From assembly GCF_027942865.1 (NCBI RefSeq), contig NC_134513.1, positions 35,023,429-35,087,428 on the forward strand: a stretch of 64,000 nt of DNA, written 5' to 3'. This document shows, in pieces, positions 54,301-64,000 of this stretch. Under the pieces are notes generated by a model, which was given only the letters and a program-made list of their open reading frames with translations, was not told the DNA's origin and made no database searches. The stretch is from Odontesthes bonariensis. Its lineage: Eukaryota > Chordata > Actinopteri > Atheriniformes > Atherinopsidae. The translations under genes were made by a program, and so were the position numbers. Positions within the stretch are counted from its first letter, which is position 1, and each line of letters starts with the position of its first letter.

Positions 54301-56894
54301 TTCACATAGCTACAGATAAAAATAGAATCAAGTAAAAACAGCTTAAAATGAATCAATGCAACAATTTAATAAAACTTGAGGGCAGTTTCTTTCAATCATT
54401 CACTAAAAACACAATCAGAAAAGTCAGGTCAAATCCAGAAAGGCTCTCCAATATTTTTTAGTGTCAAGACATCTGATCTCATCAGGTAGTTTGTTCCAGA
54501 GTTTAGAAGCTTTGACTGTTTTGTCAGTTCGGACTTTTACTTCTGACCAGTAAAAGTCCTCTGACAGAGGATCTCTGTCTACGTACAGACTTGTATTTGA
54601 CTAAACATTCAGATAAATAAGGTGAAAGGCCATGGAGGGCTTTAAAAGAAACATTTAGGATGATAAAATGAATTCTAAAGCCTACTGCGAGCCAGTGCAA
54701 GGAGGATGAAACAGCAGAAGAATGCTCTCTTTTCTTGGTTATTGCTAAAAGTCTGGCAGCTGAGTTCTGGATAATCTGGAATAAACTGAATGATGCATTT
54801 CAGTTTTTGAGAAGAGATCAAAGCGTGTAGAATCGTCTCAGTTGCAGTAGCTGATGTTACATATGCAGTATTTCTGTTTTAGAGTCAATCATTCTCCATT
54901 CTTAAGATACTCTTTAAAACCATCTTTTGTGATGAATAAAAAGCCAAGAAATGTTTCTGAAAAAAGCTCTTTTTAGTAATCTAACTCTGCAGACACTTAC
55001 GGCATGCTGGGTGTCCGTCTCTGTCCTCATGACCTGCAACTTTAGCTTCCTCTCTGCAGCTGAGACGTTGCACTCACACAGCTAATTAGTTTGGCGTTTC
55101 TGTTGCACCTCCTCCACCTGAATTAGTCATCATTCTGGGTGAGTATTATTCTGAGTGACTCACATCTTCAAGGGAAGAGAAACTACTAAAAATGTGCTCA
55201 TGCAGATGCAAGCACAAGTGTAAAACAAAGGTATCCAAAGCCATGAGAAGTAAGAAATACTGACTGTCTCAAGTTTGGGAAACATATATATTATTCTTAC
55301 AATGAACTATTTCATACAGAAAACACTGATGCAGTAACACCCTACAGCAGGTCGGGCTTTATCCTACTAAACTCTGCCCCTCCATGACTGTTTATTAGAG
55401 GTAAGATGCTGGGATTTGTAAAATAATTGCATTTATATTGAACTTTTTGCACATGCATTCGTCCAATACTTTAGTTCTCTATGCAAACGGTACTGCCACG
55501 TGGGTTTAGTTTTTTACCCACGGACGCTTTGACTGAGCTCAAATCACCCAAAGCATCTGATCTTCTGATTGATGGACGGCTGATCTATCTCCTGAACTGG
55601 TTTATAGTGTCCCAGACCTGAGCTTTGCTTGCTCTTCACTATAAAACGACTTTGGCTGTGTTCAGAATCACCTGAAGTATTTTGGACAAGCCATTTTAAC
55701 ACAGCAATTTTTGATGTAGTATGTAGAGATTTTTTTGTCGCACGCTAATGATGCATTCAGTGTCTCCCTCAATGACAGTTGGGGATGGAAGCAGCAGCCT
55801 GACTGGCGGCTCATCTCTTCTACCTCCTGACCCACAGCCAGCACTTTAAACCTTGATCAAAATGCTAATATCCGAAAGTTTGTCATTTCACTGTAAACCC
55901 TGTTTGACTTCCAGGAAATCATCTCACATAGTCCATGAAAATCCAAATCCTCATTTAAAGGGGCCTTTTCTACTCACTGCCGGGTCTTCATTCTTATTTT
56001 TGGACCCCACTTGTGTAGCTTTGCGTACTAAATAAGTAAAGAACTAATTGTTTGCACTTTGAATTACCTTGTGTACGAATTGTGCTCTATAAATAAAATT
56101 GCCTTGCCTTGCCTCGTTTCTCTTAATCTGGCTTTTTATGCAGCCCGTCAGTTATTACTCTGTCTGCAACAAGAGGTCACAGGGTGCGTTCAAGGCTGGC
56201 ATTCTCTTCATCAAACAGACATATGGATCACATATTGATTGGATAGATTCTTTGACAATAATTTTGTAGATGGAGCTTTTAAAGTTCCAAAACAAAACTA
56301 TATGTTTGGATAAATTTGCTCAGTGAAAGCATTTTTACTTAACAAGCGGCTCTTCTGTTGCACTAACAAATAAAGATACACTGCATGGAAACTGTAATGG
56401 ATAAAATGTCTCCTGTATGTAAAGAAATGAGGTAAACTGAAATCAAGAATCAAGCTCCTGATTCTATTCTACGTTCACACGTCATAGGATCAGCACCAGT
56501 TTGTTTAGATGCAGACCAACACCCAGGTTTTCTGGGGGTCTTGTCCCTGTGTGATTCACACTAACAGTGTTCAACCTTGTTTAAATGATCTGCCCTAACA
56601 AAGCAGTCACACCAGAGCTTGTTTAATCAAACTTAATGTGCTAAGTGAGGACACACCCTCCCTAAGAGCCCACTGTCTTCTGATTGGCTAAATCTTGGAA
56701 GCCTATGAAGACACAGCACCCAGTGCTTGTGAGCAGGGCTGCTGTACTTCCTGTGAATTCAATGTGTTCAGAAGATTATCATGGGAACTTCGATGGCAAA
56801 CTTTAATGGCCGACGGCACATTAACAAGCAGCAAAAGATTTATTGAGCATCCGGGGACCCGAGCTTGAAGTCTTACCGTGTTCCAGGGACTCAT
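44628..56894 (-). CDS. Unrecognised six-exon gene, 188 aa, polyglutamine and coiled-coil
   Basis: Exons in transcript order: 56894-56877, 55051-55001, 51084-51023, 49826-49643, 45198-45056, 44736-44628. All have AG/GT borders, phases join, and lengths sum to 567 bp with one terminal TGA. Residues 1-6 are MSPWNT (the least certain exon). Residues 7-43 are helical and charged (KLKLQVMRTETDTQHAG, GIRHLSQIQEELDSRE). Residues 53-61 are nine glutamines in pure CAG. An acidic Pro-rich linker follows. A strong amphipathic helix (about 100-140) contains LAHIEAELRESLRLDEERQQ. The end is KPWVSSYFRRFPMHIYCLPV with a basic tail RGRRRGQRKRR that could be a nuclear signal. No signal peptide or membrane segment. 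I do not recognise the family. It might be a cilium, sperm or nuclear coiled-coil protein, but that is only a guess. It lies head-to-tail between myrfl and cct2. The acceptor at 55051 could instead be 55053. Confidence 0.6.
45510..46101 (+). mobile_element. TTAA-flanked MITE, 592 bp, with a short NLS-bearing ORF
   Basis: The ends are TTAAAGGGACACTGTGTAAT and, inverted, ATTACACAGTGTCCCTTTAA, with TTAA at both borders. Inside, 45891-45965 (+) encodes MEDHSYATPQEKGSSSPKKR with KRES and a stop; PKKRKRE is a textbook nuclear-localisation motif. The peptide may be the first exon of a lost transposase. It is in intron 4 of the unnamed gene. Confidence 0.75.
46572..47832. mobile_element. hAT element, 1.26 kb, carrying an RTE insertion
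   Basis: The ends are TAGTGATGGC and, inverted, GACATCACTA. The identical 8-mer CCGACTAC flanks both sides (46564-46571 and 47833-47840). Inner arms share GAAGTGGTTCAAA/TGGTTCACTACCCGAAGCTT-type sequence. No transposase is encoded. A truncated RTE LINE interrupts it. Confidence 0.87.
46848..47299 (+). mobile_element. Truncated RTE-type LINE inside the hAT element
   Basis: Same family as 21790-22366: ELSQKAKLSI, LLLRIQRSQIRWLGHLVRTP, GRRPRGRPRTRW and PPEELEEVAG are recognisable, with internal deletions and frame breaks. It ends in a GATGGATGGATG tail. An 11-bp duplication, AATAATAATTT, flanks it (46837-46847 and 47300-47310). Confidence 0.85.
47841..49642. other. Intron 4 remainder of the unnamed gene
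   Basis: Repeat-derived, AT-rich sequence. It includes a fish repeat tail at 47980-48070 (CTAAGTGCCTTGAGATGACG, then ATTGAATTGAA), a G run near 48857, an (AAT)n tract at about 48925-48960, a G run at 49211, and a C19 run at 49396-49414. No exon is recognised. Confidence 0.5.
49775..49801 (-). repeat. Uninterrupted (CAG)9 coding repeat
   Basis: Nine CTG triplets on the + strand, read as CAG on the coding minus strand. They give Q53-Q61 of the unnamed protein. Pure CAG without CAA interruptions is prone to length change, so alleles of different length are expected. Confidence 0.85.
51265..51319. repeat. (CA)n microsatellite, ~27 units
   Basis: An uninterrupted CA run in intron 2 of the unnamed gene, about 180 bp from exon 3. 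Likely polymorphic. Confidence 0.95.
51320..53849. other. Intron 2 of the unnamed gene, no element defined
   Basis: AT-rich unique sequence. One stretch at about 52070-52430 resembles 50150-50480 (TGTTTTACTA, TATTATAAGTCTGATAAGTG and TCAAAGAAACCAGGA versus TCAAAGAGACCAAGA). It looks like a diverged ~300-bp local duplication. No exon is recognised. Confidence 0.45.
53850..53977. repeat. 32-bp minisatellite, four copies
   Basis: Unit ATAATGTTCAGTTATAATAA plus ATGATAAACTTT, repeated four times with one or two substitutions. Confidence 0.9.
54004..54288. mobile_element. Candidate solo LTR, 285 bp
   Basis: It begins TGTTATGGTCCCC and ends TTGTGACA, the TG...CA form of an LTR. It contains a TATTTAA box-like motif and an ATTAAA. 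The flanking pentamers are GTTAC and GTTCC, a 4/5 match. The GC-rich composition contrasts with its AT-rich surroundings. No internal retroviral sequence is next to it. Confidence 0.55.
54289..54870. repeat. Teleost interspersed repeat, LINE-type 3' region
   Basis: Contains GGCCATGGAGGGCTTTAAAA, then GAATTCTAAAGCCTACTGCG and AGCCAGTGCAAGGAGG, followed by GCTGAGTTCTGGATAATCTG. These words occur together in a widespread fish retroposon. No open frame. Confidence 0.5.
55054..56876. other. Intron 1 of the unnamed gene, no element defined
   Basis: No exon or mobile element is clear. A short retroposon tail lies at 56060-56115 (CCTTGTGTACGAATTGTGCT, then CTATAAATAAAATTGCCTTG). Confidence 0.4.
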
Positions 56895-57057
56895 CTGCAC
56901 TTTGAGGCTCAAAACAGCTTTTTAAATTTCCAGTTTTACTGGGGAAAGGAGATGGGGATGTTCAACTGAATAAATAGACATTACCATAAAACTGAATGTT
57001 GAACCGTGCGCTACCTGCTACGGAGTAATGTTAAGAGTCACCAAGATGCAAGGAAGT

Positions 57058-57063
57058 TTTATT
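57058..57063 (-). terminator. Candidate myrfl poly(A) signal AATAAA
   Basis: The minus strand reads AATAAA about 700 bases after the myrfl stop, and 160 bases before the presumed start codon of the next gene on the same strand. Confidence 0.35.
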
Positions 57064-57757
57064 AAAGCAGTCAGGATTAAGTTCAACTCATAGAAAAGAT
57101 TAGTTTCACATTCGGAAATGACAAACTTCATCAGTATTTGTTTTTATGAGTAACTATGAGCAAACTCCTGTTTGCTTTAAAATGGTTATTTAATTCCTTC
57201 TTCTTCTTTGATTTTGTTTCCTTTGCTTCTCAGTTTCAATATTTATAAAATCTCAGTTGTGATTTCGGACTTTTGTTGTTCAAGTTTGAACATAAAAATT
57301 ATGATAAAAAAGTGTAATTTTCAAGTATTTTTCAGTCTTTTTTGTCGTTGTTTGTTTTACAGACTACTTTGTAGCAAATTCATTTTACCAGGACAACTTA
57401 AAACAACAACAAACTAAAACAACATACGTACCACTTCATTCTAGTCACATTTAAAACTCATTAAGTTGCTTTTCAGCTCTGTCTCACAAACCTTTCAAAC
57501 TCAGGGTCTCAGGTCTCATCATGAACAAAAAAGACTTCATTTTACAGGAATAAAGAGGTAAAACTTTCAAAAAATAATTTAAAAAAAGAAAGAAAATTTA
57601 AGAAGAAAACAAAATAGAAAAAATAGAATTTTTGCATCGCAGAGATCGTCTTCTTCTTCTTTGCTTCCAGTCTTGATGAACATCTAGTGCCCATAATCAT
57701 ATTTCAATCTGTCTGTCACCCCTTTGCAGGGAAAGCAGGTTAATATTATATAAAATC

Positions 57758-61337
<3,580 letters not shown>

Positions 61338-61560
61338 CTGGAGGAGAGATATGGGAAATATCTTTATTCAGATAAGCTTTTTAAACATAACATCTTACTT
61401 TAATGTTAGTGCTGTTATACATAAGGATTTAGATCATTTAAAAGATGATTAAGGTGTTGAATTTATATTTTTCATACACTACTGGGCAAAGTGTTGACCC
61501 GTCCCTCATTTCTTCACATGTTGCCAGGGAAACAAGTGCAGGTATTTTATTGAAACATGT

Positions 61561-62190
61561 TCAAACATGAATATAAACTCTGAGCTCCTTTCTCCTCCAA
61601 CACAGCCTGAACCCTCTCAGACGAGCTTTCTGTCCTCTCTTTAAGGAGTCTTCAGGAATAGTTCTCCAGGCTTCTTGAAGGACATCCCAAAGCTCTTCTT
61701 TGGATGTGGGCTGCCTTTTGTTCCGTTCTCTGCCAACATGATCCCACACTGCTTCAGTAATGTTGAGCTCCGGGCTCTGGGGAGGATTCATCCCTCCATC
61801 AGACCTGCTGCCACTGATTTTCAGCCCACTTCTTGTGTCCTTTGGCACAGCTCAGCCTTTTCTCCCTGTTTCCCTTCCTTAAGAACGGCTTCTTGACAGC
61901 CACCCTTCCATGGAGCCCATTTCTGATGAGGCTTGGGCCAACAGCAGATGGATCAGCTGAAGGTCCAGATGCATCTCTCAGCTCCTGTGTCAGGTCTTTG
62001 CTGGATTTTTTCCTCTTTCTTAAGGACATCACTTTCAGATCCTGTTCATCTGCTGTAGATAGTTCTTTAGGCCTGACACTTCTTCTTTTGTCCTCCACTT
62101 GTCCAGTTTCCTCAAATGTTTTAAGGACACACTGCACACCATGCTGAGATATGCCAAGTTTTCAGCTAACAGCTCTTTGGGAATCACCTT
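61561..62190 (-). mobile_element. Tc1-like transposon relic with internal deletion
   Basis: Minus strand 62190-61799 carries the N-terminal helix-turn-helix part (VEDKRRSVRPKELSTADEQD, FLRKGNREKRL, ENQWQQV). Then 61795-61600 carries the C-terminal end (NPPQSPELNITEAVWDHVGR, RTIPEDSL). The catalytic middle with the first two DDE aspartates is deleted; the join is near 61800. A left end with TACACTACTGGGCAAAG is at 61476. A matching right end was not found. Confidence 0.85.
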
Positions 62191-62920
62191 GTTGCTGCAG
62201 AAATCCTGTTTTCTGTCTGTCAGACTGTGTTATCTTTGCTGTTTTTCACACATGCAGCTAAAGAAATGGGAACAAATGATGTGTCTCTGTGACAGACTGC
62301 TGGGAACAAAGTGCCTAAAGATCCAGTTTAAAATGGCTTCTTTGCTAAGTTGTCTGTTCTGTGTGGACACAACACTGGTTCATCCCTTGAGTTAGGAGCC
62401 TTTTTCCTGCCTGAATGGTTCATAGGTCAGAGTTAAGTTGCTTAACAAAGAAAAAACACATTCCTCTGAAGATGCTCAGATACAAGGACTGGACTGAAGA
62501 TGAGGGAAGAAGCAGGAAACCTCCAAAGAAAAACTCTGAAAGACCTTCAGAAAGCTGGAGAACTGTTGATCAGGACACTTTAAAGATTAAAGATAGTCTG
62601 GCTGCTTGGAGGGAAACGTGCAGAAATGAGAGCTGGATCAACTGTGTACACAATCACATTTTTACAGGTTTGACGGTTTTTGAGTGTAACTTTTGAGTGT
62701 AAATTTTCTGATTATCAAGACTGCATAAATGTACTCAAACCCATAAACCAATCGAACACATTGTCATGAAACACCAACTGCATAAAAAGGCTGAGGGGGA
62801 GGCCCGAGGGCATCTAAAGGTCTTTCTTAAGCTGAGGAAAACATCACAGGTATGAATGAAAGTATACAATAAGTAATTTTAATGGTAGAAAGCTTTGCTA
62901 ACATTTTCCATGGTGCCATG
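62191..62920. other. Myrfl intron sequence, repeat-derived
   Basis: Decayed transposon-like sequence continuing from the Tc1 relic (for example GATACAAGGACTGGACTGAA and AGAAAGCTGGAGAACTGTTG). No exon was found. Confidence 0.4.
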
Positions 62921-62934
62921 GCTATGCGTTCACC

Positions 62935-64000
62935 AGTGTTGCCATAGTTACTTTGAAACAGTAATCCGACTACTGATTACTGACTACTTCTTTAAAAAGT
63001 AACTTAGTTAAGTTACTGACTACTTGCTTTCAAAAGTAACTAAGTTAGATTACTTTTAGTTACTTTCAGCAGAGGCTGATCCCCCGCCCCTATAACATGA
63101 AAATGACTACCAGTTCTGCCAATACTCACTTTATTGACATGCATTTTAACCAGAACATCAAAAATAACACTGGCATTTGCAAACTTTTTCTTGAAATAGG
63201 CTTACATGTTTTTTAAATAAAAAAAAAAATAAGACAGTCTTTCTTGACTTTACTTAAAATATAAAAACCTCTTACGAAAAAAAGTAATACATAATACCTA
63301 TGTTGAACATCCCTTGAACCTGTAGTTGTCTAACATTAGAGCAGCAAGAAGTGGTTTTATGAAACAAAAACAGTATTAAAAAAAAAAATCAAAATACTCT
63401 TTCTTCACTTCATTTAACTGAAATACTTATTACAAATTAAATGCTTTTTTGACTTCATTAAATCTAACTTAAATACTTCTTATAAAAAATAAAGTAGCGT
63501 TTCTTGACTCAATTTAACATAAACACTTCTTTAAAAAAAAACTACATACAATAGACATTCTTGCATCTATCCATATGAATTACGATAACACTTAAGTTAT
63601 ATTGAACATATTAATGAACCTGTAGTTGTCCCGCATCAGAGCAGCAAGGAGTGGTTTTACAAAATATCAGTCATTCACTCGCAGCGATGCAGACAAACGG
63701 ACGGTCATAACACGTAACCTGCTGATAATTATGGGCCCAAGCCAGTATGACAGTCAAGTTTTTGACCGAAAAATGTCACGTTTATCTTGCTGTATCCACT
63801 CGTTGACCAATAAAAGTTTAAACAAACCTGATTGATCGTCAGACCCGTCGCTTTGCAGAAATGTTTGTATGCTAGTCGCCTACAACTGCAGCTGTTACTG
63901 GATTACCCAAAGCTACACCTGACTAAGTATACATAGATAAACATCCGTACACTCATTCAGATATCGTAGAAGATGTAATACAGTACGACGTTAACAAGTC
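62935..64000. repeat. Fish repeat starting CAGTGTTGCCATAGTTAC, right end not in window
   Basis: It begins CAGTGTTGCCATAGTTACTT followed by several AGTAACTxAGTTA words. Two internal segments repeat about 290 bp apart: CCTGTAGTTGTCTAACATTA at ~63318 and CCTGTAGTTGTCCCGCATCA at ~63618, each followed by GAGCAGCAAG. The CAGTGTTGCC start suggests a hAT-type end, but no inverted partner is present. No myrfl exon was recognised here. Confidence 0.5.

Overview
The window is vertebrate nuclear DNA and almost certainly teleost fish. Genes are split into short exons with GT/AG introns. The repeats are typical of fish genomes: many hAT elements with 8-bp target duplications, RTE-type LINE tails ending in GATGG repeats, TTAA-flanked MITEs, Tc1 relics and a Gypsy LTR fragment. 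One of the genes, nothepsin, is known to me only from fish. No bacterial, plasmid, CRISPR or phage features were seen.

Layout. (1) 1-3524: 5' flank or intron of a bestrophin gene, with a LINE fragment and a foldback repeat. (2) 3525-16506, + strand: eleven exons of a bestrophin, best called best3. The exons for the first ~80 residues are not visible and probably lie left of the window. (3) 18305-26493, - strand: a complete nine-exon aspartic protease of the nothepsin type (406 aa), convergent with best3. (4) 26494-30226: intergenic, with two ~580-bp copies of a Tc1-like relic. (5) 30427-43325, - strand: complete cct2, the chaperonin TCP-1 beta subunit (16 coding exons, 535 aa). Its intron 9 is filled by nested hAT transposons. 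(6) 44628-56894, - strand: a six-exon reading frame of 188 aa with a polyglutamine run that I cannot name. (7) 57758-61337, - strand: the last seven coding exons of a myelin regulatory factor-like gene (myrfl). Its 5' part lies beyond 64000. (8) 61338-64000: Tc1 relic and other repeats.

The best3, cct2 and myrfl neighbourhood matches the human 12q15 block (CCT2, LRRC10, BEST3, RAB3IP, MYRFL), which supports the paralogue assignments. Nothepsin occupies the interval where LRRC10 sits in human. These genes are not known to share a pathway: a chloride channel, a secreted or lysosomal protease, a cytosolic chaperonin subunit and a membrane-bound transcription factor. They are linked by conserved synteny, not by joint regulation.

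The exon coordinates below were built by hand. I matched splice sites and checked that intron phases carry the frame from exon to exon. For cct2, nothepsin and the unnamed gene the exon lengths sum to exact multiples of three with a single terminal stop. Most of the remaining bases are interspersed repeats. Several are dated relative to each other by nesting and verified by target-site duplications read directly from the sequence.
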